In this document: positions 1-9,224 of the stretch, piece by piece
How positions within the stretch are numbered: position 1 is the stretch's first letter
Layout of the letters: every line of letters begins with the position of its first letter
Origin: Trichoplax sp. H2
Lineage: Eukaryota > Placozoa > Uniplacotomia > Trichoplacea
Assembly: GCA_003344405.1 (NCBI GenBank)
Contig: NOWV01000418.1
Location: 1-22,208, forward strand
Reading direction: 5' to 3'
DNA: 22,208 nt
Made by a program: the position numbers and the translations under genes
The notes under the pieces: generated by a model
Told to the model about the DNA's origin: nothing
The model's database searches: none
What the model saw: only the letters and a program-made list of their open reading frames with translations

Positions 1-3000
1 ATTAGAGTTGTAGCTAATCAATCGTCGATTTGGTAAATTCCGTATGAATAAGACACAATGTCATTAAAGTAAAATCACTATTTACGATTTCATCAATGTA
101 AAGGTAATAAAAGCTGTTAATAGAAAATATTGTTTATTTCCCTTCCACATTCTTCCAATTGTTCATTCCCTAAAAATAATAACTAAATTGGGAAGTAATT
201 TAATAATCATTTACTCTTTAGGCTTTCATTTTATTGCGTATTAAAAAATTCATCAACACAATTAGCTAACTTAGTCTCATCTAGGGTTCTCTCTCAGCAA
301 CCAATATCCGTTAAAAATCAGCAAATGATACAATATAACGCGAACAAGACGATGACTATGTATCCTATAACCTGCTTATAATTCTACCCTGGAATCTGCT
401 ATTATCAAGGGTGATGACTGAATGGAAATTCATCAAGAACTAAAATTATAATGTTGATTTGCTAGTCCTATTTGCATTATAGATACTGCAGATGAAGAAA
501 ACGCGGCTGTTGTGCTTAAGCTTTCAATCCGTTATTTACTTCTCGAATACATATCAAATCATCATCATAATTGACTGCTGCTTTACCGCGTTTTTCTAAT
601 ATCCTTAACGTTGACGTCATTATTTCTTAACGTCATACCGATTGCTGCTCGATCACATGGCACAACTTCTACAGTATATATGTACACAATAACAACGAAA
701 ATATTCATATATTAAATCGTGTAAAATTTGCATCCTCACGATTGATCAGCAAGTTTCTTAAAACAAAAACAATTCTAATCATGGAATGTGACCGTTGTCA
801 TTAAGTTATTGTAATCCCTGAAGAGGTCAAAACTATAGTAAGCTTGAAGATCAAGCTTTTACTAATCCCATAGAGTAATACGATGCTATAAAGTACTTGA
901 ATTTCATGTGTAGAATATAGCAATCCTATTTATCGCTATTCATGAAAATCCGCAGAAAATGCTCTTGTATGGCTTTCGATACAGTTACGTTTTTGCCGCT
1001 AGTTTGAGGCATTTCTTATGATGTTTGAACAGCAATCCAAGACTTCTAAATTGCCCTTTGAATGACGCAGCAAGGGCTGGGCTTCGCTAAAATGGTTCCT
1101 TCATTCCATTGGCACACGTGGTATCAACAATGAAAGTTACACTTGAACAATCACAGATGATATTAATTAAGGTTCTCTTCCTCTTGATAATAATAAACTT
1201 GGATAATAGAAAGAATGAGTAATTATTTATAGGTGGGCCTTTGAATTGTACTGACAAACCGTTACTATTGTTCTCCAACACACAACAAAGCTTTGATCGC
1301 CTTAATCTAATTCAAGAAGTACAGTACTGTATGGATGAATCAATAACATTACCCATAAATCCATGGGGCAACGTTCCAAGTCCATTAGTAATATTATATT
1401 ATACGGTATAATTGGACCCAGGTGAAATGGCTCGTGGGATACGTTCCATTGTTGAGATAAATGGAATTATCACGTGGATGATCGATGCTGATAGGTTAGG
1501 AGAGACGTTATTGTTGTAGTCACGTTATCCTTGCAGAAATCATTAAGCTAATTAATAAAATATTTAGGGAAATATTTATTAGCAGGATATTTCAATTACT
1601 TTGCTGGATTACTATTTGATACGCAGACAATGTCGGCATTGCAAGAGAGAATAGTTTGGAATGTCAATGGCAATGAATGATTACTTTTGTTGAAATGTTA
1701 ATTATTCAATTAGGGTGGGAATAAATGAATAATCGATAACCTATCAGTGGCAAAGTAGTGCACATGCGATGGCTAGAGAAGTTTAGTACTCAGGAAAGGC
1801 TCGATTTTGACGATATTGTAAATGCGAGATAGATTATTTTGACGATAGCGTAACTTATCCATAGTAATTACATCCATTTGAGTACTAAAAGAGGATAGTT
1901 CAAAAGATCAGATACTTGCTATTGCTTCATTGTACAAAACAACATCAGTAATACTGAATATGCGTCCGTTGTAAGGTTAAACTTTTTGAGTTTTGTCCAG
2001 TCATTGCTTATGCATAAAGCATTTACATTTCCCTTTGAGCCTACGTTGTATAGATAGATTAGCTGTAGACACCTTGTCTACCGCTTTAACAAGCAAATCG
2101 ATGTGGCTTAAAAGCATAAATTGAGGAGATGGCATAAAGCAATTGTGCCCAAATTTCTTTATTATGCTAAACAATTTATGATTTCCATTAGCATCAAATA
2201 AAGCTATAGAAGGTTCTTTTATAGTAGCTTGATTATCATCCCACTGTATACTGTATCTACGTGCTAGATATAAAGCAAAGATGATAAATTACATAACTTT
2301 AGGGTTATCAGGTAGGGAAAACTATCTATAATTAGTTCATAGCTATCGCTACCCTAATTTTAAGTAACACCATAGTATCGCTTCTGAATCATCTTTTTAG
2401 CCAAGTGGTAGTCTCCTTTATTCATCAAATCTTGCTTAATTGAAATAATAATTAAACTAGATTAGCTATATCTATCTGAAGTTAAGTCGTGCCATGTTGC
2501 ATTAAAATTGGCGAAAGTTATAATTAGAGATAATATAATTGAAAGGTGTGATCTTATTTTATATTTCTAAACGAAATTTATTTGTAGTACATTAAAGAGG
2601 CATTTTTGTTGATCTAATGGCCTACGTGAATAATTATGAATTCATCAGCAATGACCATATTGAAGAGCTATTGGTTATATAAATATGCTCCGAATTTTTT
2701 AACAGCAAATAATACGGCTTTGATGATACGGTAACTAACAAAAGAAGCATCATGATGATGCAATAAAATTAGTATACAGAAAGACGACTCGTACGATTTT
2801 ATCAGTGTGCAATGATTCCTTTTTGTGATAATTGATACTTATTGAGAGTTTAACCTGTTAATGCTGCTGTAGCATTAGTCAAATTAATTGTTGTCTACAA
2901 TCAATGTCGTTAGGTGTTGACAAATTAGTTTATGGAATAATAATCAACAGTAGCCTCATTCATGACAACCTGATTTGTCATCGTTTAATATAGCATAATA

Positions 3001-3232
3001 ACAACAGTAAAATTACGACTGAAATTAAAACATCAATAAACCTTGCCCTATATAGATTATATTATTATTTATTCGATGACGGGTTGCCCATCCCTTGTGC
3101 AATTCTATGACTATAGCATTGTAATCAAAGCAACACGTGTATTTTTCCATCAAAATAAAAAAAAATTATTACGCAGGTAAATTGACCCGTCCTTATTGCC
3201 CTTGAAATTATTTGCATATGGGGCGTTTTTAT

Positions 3233-3261
3233 CTCGATAGGCTACACCTCGATAGGCTACA
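3233..3261. repeat. Short tandem duplication, 15-base period
   Basis: The 14-mer CTCGATAGGCTACA occurs twice, starting at 3233 and 3248, separated by one base. It is a simple local duplication and no function is suggested. Confidence 0.8.
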
Positions 3262-4355
3262 TACAACTGACAGCTATAAGTGACAAAGTTGATTTTTTAT
3301 CTATCTTGCTGGCTCTGAAATCACTCTAAGTGTTTAAAGAGAACTATTGCATTTTGAATTAACCATTTGCCTTGAAAGTTGAAGCTCGAGGTAAGTTGTT
3401 TCAGTCAAAATATGATAATATTTGCTAGATTTACACGGTATGGAAGATAAAATCGGTGTATTATTGATTTTCCTATTGATAGAACGGCAATTTCAAACGT
3501 TTGAGGCTGTTAGTGGTTGGATAGAGAGAAAATAGGATAATTGCTGTTAATTAACCTTGGTAGGTGTTATAAGACCTCCTATAATGCGTCATGCGTAAAT
3601 ATTTGACTGAATAATTCATTAGGTATAATTAATTAATTATATTATAGACAACTATTTCGTATGTCGCCCTTGAGCAATGCCTGCAGTGGATAAAACCGCA
3701 TGCATTCTATTGAATCACTATCTGGCATACTTGCAGTATTCTGCATTATATCTCATTGAATGTCATAAATTGCAATTTGCATATATTAATTTCTGTGGCT
3801 TACTACATTTGTTATCAGCCGTAGCTGTAATGAATGAAATTAAATATACATATTACTATTGCAGAGAAATAAGTCCTTTAATTCAGTAACTGAATTAAAA
3901 TTGAATAACTTTGCGTTCATGCTATACTATTGCTAACTTTCTAGTTTATTTTATATAAAACATAGTTTACTAAGTGACAGTGATGGTTTATTGCCAATTG
4001 TAGCCTCAGTACGAGATGCTATATCAGATTATCATCTTGAGGTCGGTAAAGTTTATTGCTTATCGATCCTGACTTGATAATTTAGCGTACACGAATTTAA
4101 AAAGCCCTATCATGCATAATCATGAGTAGGTCTTGCATGTAATACTGCAGCTATGCTCGTTAAAAGTATTACTCATTTGAATAAGATAGCTTTCAGATTT
4201 GCTTACAATATGTGGAAAGCTTGCCACTACAATACAAATACGGTGAGAATGTCACTAACGCAGCATCATTCATGAGAAGCAAAGCTAATCTATATCAAGT
4301 GTACTGTCTGTATAACTCCAAAATAATTTTTAATTTTATAGACTAGCAGTACCAA

Positions 4356-4373
4356 AATACGAGATCTCGTATT
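4356..4373. repeat. Perfect 18-base palindrome
   Basis: AATACGAGATCTCGTATT equals its own reverse complement over all 18 positions and is of mixed base composition. It could be a dimer-protein binding site or chance. There is no adjacent gene to assign it to. Confidence 0.75.
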
Positions 4374-4890
4374 GCGTAGCTTTATTGCTTCTCGTTGCGT
4401 CATTACCATTTTAACTTTAGTTGTTACATACTATAAATAATAAATACTCCAGCAGTGGTAGTTTTCCTTGCTAATTTTTGTTTTCATTAGTTCATTAGTT
4501 GTTCACGAACGAGAACGCATGATAGATTCGAAATAGTTGTTTATGACCTTACAGTGCAATCGTTATACAAATCTAATTGAATCTTTTGGTAATGCCCCTG
4601 CTAATGCTGATGCTATTGAGTAACAGTATCGCGGTTATTGCGACTATTGCGATAGCTATTATATTACTAAAATTTGAATTAATTAATGATTAAAACAGCT
4701 TGATGCAATCGGTATCGATGCTTTAAGCATTCATTTAACTTTTTTATTTTTTGCTATCACTGCAGTCGTATTGGATCAATACTGATTTCAAACACTGAAT
4801 CATTACACTTTTCTTACCCAGTATAGTTTATTAATCATCGATATTGATCATGATTATCTATTATTTACTTCATTATATGCGTACTTTTTA

Positions 4891-5065
4891 CTTTTATTTC
4901 AATTTCCGAAAGAAAATTGTTTTTTATTTACTCTCAGTCACTAGTATAATGTATAACATAATACTTTGCAACGTAGTCTTTATTTTAATTTCCGGAAGAA
5001 AATTGTTTTTTACTTATTCTCTGCTCTTGTATAATGAAAAAACTTTCTATTGTACAGTACTTTGC
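4891..5065 (+). repeat. Imperfect tandem repeat, about 86-base period
   Basis: Two diverged units each contain AATTTCC(G)GAAAGAAAATTG-like sequence, then a T-rich block, then a TATAATG block, and end in ACTTTGCAAC followed by GTAG or ATGG. The TTTCC blocks start at 4903 and 4989. The same pair is present in copy B at about 6482-6668. It explains why the reading frame here looks internally repeated; I see no coding signal. Confidence 0.65.
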
Positions 5066-5143
5066 AACATGGTGCAAGAGTGACAAGGGTTTCCCTACAA
5101 CTCTGTCTTCATATTACTAAATCGATTATATCGAGTGACTAAA

Positions 5144-5375
5144 GTAACTCTTCAAAATAGATCGTGATTACAGAAGGTAACTTGGGTGCTAAGAATGACA
5201 CATTTCTTGCTAAATTGTATCCATTGACCTAAAAATAAATCAGCTGCTACAAGGCATCGCGTAACTCTTGAAAATAGATTGTGATAGCGCAACGTAACTT
5301 GAGTGCGAAGAATAACTTATCTTTCTAGGTGAACTATATGCATCGATCTATCATAAATCGGCTACAGGTCATGTT
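5144..5375 (+). repeat. Imperfect tandem repeat, about 117-base period
   Basis: Unit 1 starts at 5144 and unit 2 at 5261, both with GTAACTCTT followed by C or G and AAAATAGAT. Later landmarks recur in order: GTAACTTG, GTGC.AAGAAT, a CAT(T/C)GA.CTA block and CGGCTAC- or CAGCTGCTAC-like sequence. Identity is patchy, so this is an old duplication. Copy B keeps unit 1 but has lost almost all of unit 2. Confidence 0.55.
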
Positions 5376-5582
5376 TTGCAGTAGGAAAAGACAGTTCTAT
5401 AATACTGTATTGGTTTCTTGGTCAGTCTTACAATCCATGATTGGGTTTTCAACAGGAATGTACAAATTTCTTTTCAAGAAATGTTCATTCAATACACACT
5501 CATTCAGTACACATTACTTTCAGTTTCATAGACGAGTAATGTATTATTCAAAGCAGCAACGGCGTACAGAAATTGCCAATCA

Positions 5583-5768
5583 GATGGTGATCGCAATGTT
5601 GATACCGATGAAATCCATCCATTTTGGCTTTATTTCAGTTCGATTCATTCTTAATTCAATGACGGCCACTTGTGGTTATCAAGATATTCCACCTTTTGCA
5701 AGTGGTTGCGCATCCATTTGTAGTCGTATTCTCTTCTCCTCCTCTCTGTGTGGAATTATCACTACAAG
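5583..5768 (-). pseudogene. Coding-like relic of unknown protein, copy A
   Basis: On the minus strand one frame reads 29 sense codons (5768 down to 5682), then TGA TAA, then 31 sense codons (5675 down to 5583) before another TGA. By my hand count about 43 of the 60 sense codons start with a purine and nearly a third start with G, which is the usual bias of coding DNA. The peptides look protein-like, for example IPHREEEKRIGLQMD and MNRTEIKPKWMDF. Just past the final stop a shifted frame continues with SDWQFLYAVAALNNTLLVYE. No family is recognised. The paired in-frame stops leave too little room for an intron, so I read it as a decayed gene fragment or a chance open stretch. The opposing plus-strand frame is the main rival reading. 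Confidence 0.25.
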
Positions 5769-6266
5769 TTATCGTAACACGATTTACCAGGAATGTAGCG
5801 GTATCATGTGGCGCCGTGTTGTTCCAACAGTTGTTCCAGTAAGTACTGTATACAAGGAAACGATAAGATAATGCATTGAAGAATGGAAGTGCGTGTGATC
5901 GCTGACGCATAAATGCGAACCATGGCCATGATTGGTTCATTACGCTTGGTGTCAATGCGCCTTTGTTTATTAGGCAGCTTGGAATTATCTTGCAAGGGAT
6001 GCGTGATTAAAATTGATAGTGGAATCCCTGGCGATACCGTACTGTACTGTACTGTACCGTCACGTCCATGCCAAGGTTGACAACTGCGTTAAAAACAAAA
6101 CAAACTGAGCTCAAGTGATCATTTCGCGCTGTCAAGCAGTGAAGGAGGAAGTTTTGCTTGCTAGGATTAATTCATTGGTAAGTAATTGGATAGGACTTTT
6201 AATTTTTTCATGAGCAGTAGTTGAATCCAACTTTTTCTCAAAGTAATACTTGGATCAATTCCATGA

Positions 6267-6286
6267 NNNNNNNNNNNNNNNNNNNN
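6267..6286. other. Assembly gap, 20 N
   Basis: This is a run of exactly 20 ambiguous bases between two contigs. The contig ends on its two sides overlap in sequence (copies A and B), so the true distance may be negative and the 20 N is probably a placeholder. Confidence 0.95.
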
Positions 6287-7753
6287 TCGGTATCGATGCT
6301 TTAAGCATTCATTTAACTTTTTTATTTTTTGCTATCACTGCAGTCGTATTGGATCAATACTGATTTCAAACACTGAATCATTACACTTTTCTTACCTAGT
6401 ATAGTTTATTAATCATCGATATTGATCATGATTAGCAAGGTGTGATTATCTATTATTTACTTCATCATACGCGTACTTTTTACTTTTATTTCAATTTCTG
6501 AAAGAAAATTGTTTTTTATTTACTCTCAGTCACTAGTATAATGTATAACATAATACTTTGCAACGTAGTCTTTATTTTAATTTCCGGAAGAAAATTGTTT
6601 TTTACTTATTCTCTGTTATTTGTACTGTATAATGAAAAAAACTTTCTATTGTACAGTACTTTGCAACATGGTGCAAGAGCGACAAGGGTTTCCCTACAAC
6701 TCTGTCTTCATATTACTAAATCGATTATATCGAGTGACTAAAGTAACTCTTCAAAATAGATCGTGATTACAGAAGGTAACTTGGGTGCTAAGAGTGACAC
6801 ATTTCTTGCTAAATTGTATCCATTGACCTAAAAATAAATCAGCTGCTACAAGGCATCGCGTAACTCTTCAAAATAGATTGTTATAATACTGTATTGGTTT
6901 CTTGGTCAGTCTTACAATCCATGATTGGGTTTTCAACAGGAATGTACAAATTTCTTTTCAAGAAATGTTCATTCAATACACACTCATTCAGTACACATTA
7001 CTTTCAGTTTCATAGACGAGTAATGTATTATTCAAAGCAGCAACGGCGTACAGAAATTGCCAATCAGATGGTGATCGCAATGTTGATACCGATGAAATCC
7101 ATCCATTTTGGCTTTATTTCAGTTCGATTCATTCTTAATTCAATTACGGCCACTTGTGGTTATCAAGATATTCCACCTTTTGCAAGTGGTTGCGCATCCA
7201 TTTGTAGTCCTATTCTCTTCTCCTCCTCTCTGTGTGGAATTATCACTACAAGTTATCGTAACACGATCTACCAGGAATGTAGCGGTATCATGTGGCACCG
7301 TATTGTTCCTACAGTTGTTCCAGTAAGTACTGTACACAAGGAAACGATAAGATAATACATTGAAGAATGGAAGTGCGTGCGATCGCTGACGCATAAATGC
7401 GAGCCATGGCCATGATTGGTTCATTACGCTTGGTGTCAATGCGCCTTTGTTTATTAGGCAGCTTGGATATCTTTGCAAGTGATGCGTGATTAAAATTGAT
7501 AGTGGAATCCCTGGCGATACCGTACTGTACTGTACAGTATTGTACCGTCACGTACATGCCAAGGTTGACAACTGCGTTAAAAACAAAACAAACCGAGCAC
7601 AAGTGATCATTTCGCGCTGTCAAGCAGTGAAGGAGGAAGTTTTGCCTGCTAGGATTAATTCATCGGTAAGTAATTGGATAGGACTTTCAATTTTTCATGA
7701 GCAGTAGTTGAATCCAACATTTTCTCAAAGTAATACTTGGATCAATTCCATGA
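6287..7753 (+). repeat. Direct duplication, right copy (copy B, 1467 bases)
   Basis: It starts at the first base after the gap and matches 4709-6266 to the last base of the left contig. Relative to copy A it has a 14-base tandem insertion near 6432, a few bases gained near 6616 and near 7531, and a 115-base deletion at the junction around 6882. The minus-strand relic is retained with the same double stop. Immediately beyond 7753 the sequence is unique. Confidence 0.9.
7067..7252 (-). pseudogene. Coding-like relic of unknown protein, copy B
   Basis: This is the same minus-strand frame as at 5583-5768, with the same TGA TAA interruption. In this frame copy B differs by only two substitutions: a silent Val codon change and an Arg to Gly. 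On the minus strand just upstream (about 7470 to 7355) another coding-like stretch reads KLPNKQRRIDTKRNEP and continues to IYASAIARTSIL. Together these suggest fragments of one minus-strand gene, but no open frame or credible splice pattern joins them. Confidence 0.25.
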
Positions 7754-8422
7754 ATACTTTTACAAATTAATTTTAATGTCATGTCAATGAATATACTTGG
7801 TAAAGTTGAATTTTCAGTGGGAAAGTGATCTATCATCCAAAAATGGTAAATGACTATTTCAGTTCTCGTGTGTTCCATTCCAAGTGGCAATAAACAGCTT
7901 TTGGTAGTCTACTGTAGTCTGTTAGCAGATTTTATTTTTTTTTTCACCAAAGCCGTGGATAGTATTGTACTTGCGGCATGACTTATCATAGCAAAGGCTT
8001 ATGGACTGAATAGCAATACTGCTATTTATTTAAGCATTTATGATGCGACGAGTTCATGGATCATGTATAAATAGTAAAGTAGTTGGATAGTAAAATTTTG
8101 CGCCGATATTGCTGCTCTTGACATAATTGACTTACGCACAATAAGCACACAACTTACTCCCCCAAAAAGTCCATTGATTTTTATCACAGTTTCGACATTG
8201 AATTACTGTTCCATATTTCTACTTAGAGTAATGAAGTATTTTGTGAATACTTTTCTACATATGGCTCTTCACAATCAAATAGCTTGCGTGCTCATAATAC
8301 AAGATTTCTGAATAGGTAGTTGACACGAAATCAAACAAAATGGACATTTCCTTTTACTTATTCTGTACTCAAGATCGTGTTGTAAAATTCATTGATTGAT
8401 TCACTACAACGAAAAGTTCTTC
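7754..8422. other. Unassigned stretch
   Basis: No gene was identified. A short minus-strand frame near 7685-7760 reads KMLDSTTAHEKLKVLSNYLP, which looks protein-like but is too short to call. The rest is AT-rich with homopolymer T near 7930-7941. Confidence 0.5.
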
Positions 8423-8644
8423 TCAAGACAATGATATTGGTGCAAACCGCTGGTTGACTTGTTCAATAAGTCCGTATAGTATCACATTGGTCACCAACGA
8501 TTTTGCTTTCAACTGCCTATTATTCACGTTATCAATACAGGCTGTAGCAACAGCAGCAACAGCTTCAGACAATTCACGTGAATCGCAAAGCGTAGAGATA
8601 AGATCGTTGCGCGTCAAAATATTGACTCTGCTTGAAGCGCACAC
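8423..8644 (-). CDS. Possible terminal exon, product unknown (minus strand)
   Basis: The minus strand is open for 73 codons before TGA. The frame begins with GTG directly after a CAG, so it fits an exon entered through a 3' splice site at about 8645 better than one with its own start; there is no early ATG. Coding character is good by hand count: about 45 of 73 codons start with a purine and about 23 with G, and Ala/Val codons favour GCT and GTT as in the SLC6 gene. Protein-like stretches include NDLISTLCDSRELSEAVAAV and LVTNVILYGLIEQVNQRF, predicted largely helical and soluble. I recognise no family. The upstream exon would lie at higher coordinates; a weak candidate with HKASNRMVDRNYAFYML lies near 8870-8930. 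The plus strand is also open over part of this interval, so the strand is not certain. Confidence 0.33.
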   Translation of the reverse strand: MCASSRVNILTRNDLISTLCDSRELSEAVAAVATACIDNVNNRQLKAKSLVTNVILYGLIEQVNQRFAPISLS

Positions 8645-8718
8645 CTGTTACCAAGTTTTCATTTCATTCTAATGATTACCTACAGTCTACTTTCACTTAC
8701 TTTGTTCTGAACAACGAG

Positions 8719-8849
8719 TGTACAGTGTACAGTGCATACAGTAGGTACTGTAGTGTCATATAGTACGTACTGTACTTTAGCGAGGAGTACTGGTACCGCA
8801 CAGTACAGTACAGTAGAGTACCAGTTACACAGTACCATACAGTACTGTG
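8719..8849. repeat. Cluster of GTAC / TACTGTAC / ACAGTAC motifs
   Basis: About 130 bases are packed with self-complementary GTAC-centred units (TGTACAGTG, GTACTGTA, CAGTACAGTA, AGTACTGTG). A local inverted repeat GTACTGGTAC / GTACCAGTTAC around 8787-8826 can fold. Open frames on both strands through this segment arise from the repeat and should not be read as genes. Confidence 0.75.
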
Positions 8850-9008
8850 CAGCAATAAAGTACTTTTTAAACGGACTGTTAGAACGCTTGAGCGCTTGCA
8901 TAGCATGTAGAAGGCATAATTTCTGTCTACCATTCTGTTAGAGGCCTTGTGCAGCAAGAAGAAAGAAGTTTTGGACTAACTTAATTCTAATACAATGTAA
9001 GGGATTAG

Positions 9009-9224
9009 ATGGGCAATGAACATTATACTGAAAAGATAGGATCATGGAAAGGACTCGTTTGCCGAGATAGTAAAGCTCTTTCAATTGGTGTTGTTATTCC
9101 TTATTGGAGGGAGGCGATCGTGTTGAGAGACAATTATGGACATTTTGAACATGTCAGGGATACAAATAGACACCTACGTTTTCCAAATTTGTGTACAACA
9201 TACAGAGAAATCCGTACTGTATAG
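9009..9224 (+). CDS. Possible small ORF or exon, product unknown
   Basis: This is an open frame of 71 codons from ATG to TAG. The three bases before the ATG are an in-frame TAG, so it either starts at this ATG or is an exon entered through the AG at 9007-9008. About 44 of 70 codons after the ATG begin with a purine and about 21 with G, and the sequence is less AT-rich than its surroundings. Readable stretches include KALSIGVVIPYWREAIVL and DNYGHFEHVRDTNRHLRF. There is no signal peptide, membrane segment or familiar motif, and no family is recognised. It could be a genuine small protein, a single exon of a larger gene, or a fragment left by a mobile element. Confidence 0.27.
   Translation: MGNEHYTEKIGSWKGLVCRDSKALSIGVVIPYWREAIVLRDNYGHFEHVRDTNRHLRFPNLCTTYREIRTV

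Larger units (their letters stand above)
1..4708. other. Gene-poor AT-rich region
   Basis: No exon-like frame or recognisable protein was seen on either strand. Stop codons are dense and the longest open frame (3677-3889, 70 codons) has no coding character that I can defend. Small structures present are a 15-base tandem duplication at 3233-3261, a perfect 18-base palindrome at 4356-4373, an AT-only palindrome near 3624-3641, and a consensus CRE-like TGACGTCA at 612-619 that may be chance. Confidence 0.6.
4709..6266 (+). repeat. Direct duplication, left copy (copy A, 1558 bases)
   Basis: This segment matches 6287-7753 almost base for base. It ends at the last base before the 20-N gap, and its first base corresponds to the first base after the gap. 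By hand I count roughly 27 to 30 substitutions plus several indels against copy B, near 2 percent. The main difference is 5283-5397, 115 bases that are absent from copy B. Copy A contains nested imperfect tandem repeats (about 86 bases at 4891-5065 and about 117 bases at 5144-5375), a run of TACTG units at 6038-6058, and a minus-strand coding-like relic at 5583-5768. A 180-codon plus-strand frame (5329-5871) has no recognisable product. Allelic sequence that an assembler failed to merge is the likeliest origin. A true tandem duplication is the alternative. Confidence 0.9.

Noticed and set aside
612-619. Consensus CRE palindrome TGACGTCA
   Set aside because: A single 8-base match is expected by chance at this scale, and no gene lies nearby.
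3677-3889. 70-codon plus-strand frame
   Set aside because: It is isolated, Tyr/Leu/Ile-rich, and has no splice context or recognisable domain.
5329-5871. 180-codon plus-strand open frame in copy A, with a 153-codon counterpart in copy B (6894-7355)
   Set aside because: It is the longest open frame in the window, but no family is recognisable and the first part lies in the segment deleted from copy B. Most of the substitutions between copies in this frame change the amino acid (for example Arg to Pro, Arg to His, Val to Ile, Tyr to His), and the opposite strand has the better codon bias. It remains possible.
5656-5955. Minus-strand 99- and 112-codon frames (also at 7140-7478)
   Set aside because: They overlap other open frames, are rich in Thr/Asn/Cys with no motif, and accumulate amino-acid changes between the two copies. 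They are probably shadows.
8680-8957. Overlapping open frames on both strands across the GTAC cluster
   Set aside because: They arise from the low-complexity repeat, which encodes Tyr/Cys/Thr/Val repeats in any frame.
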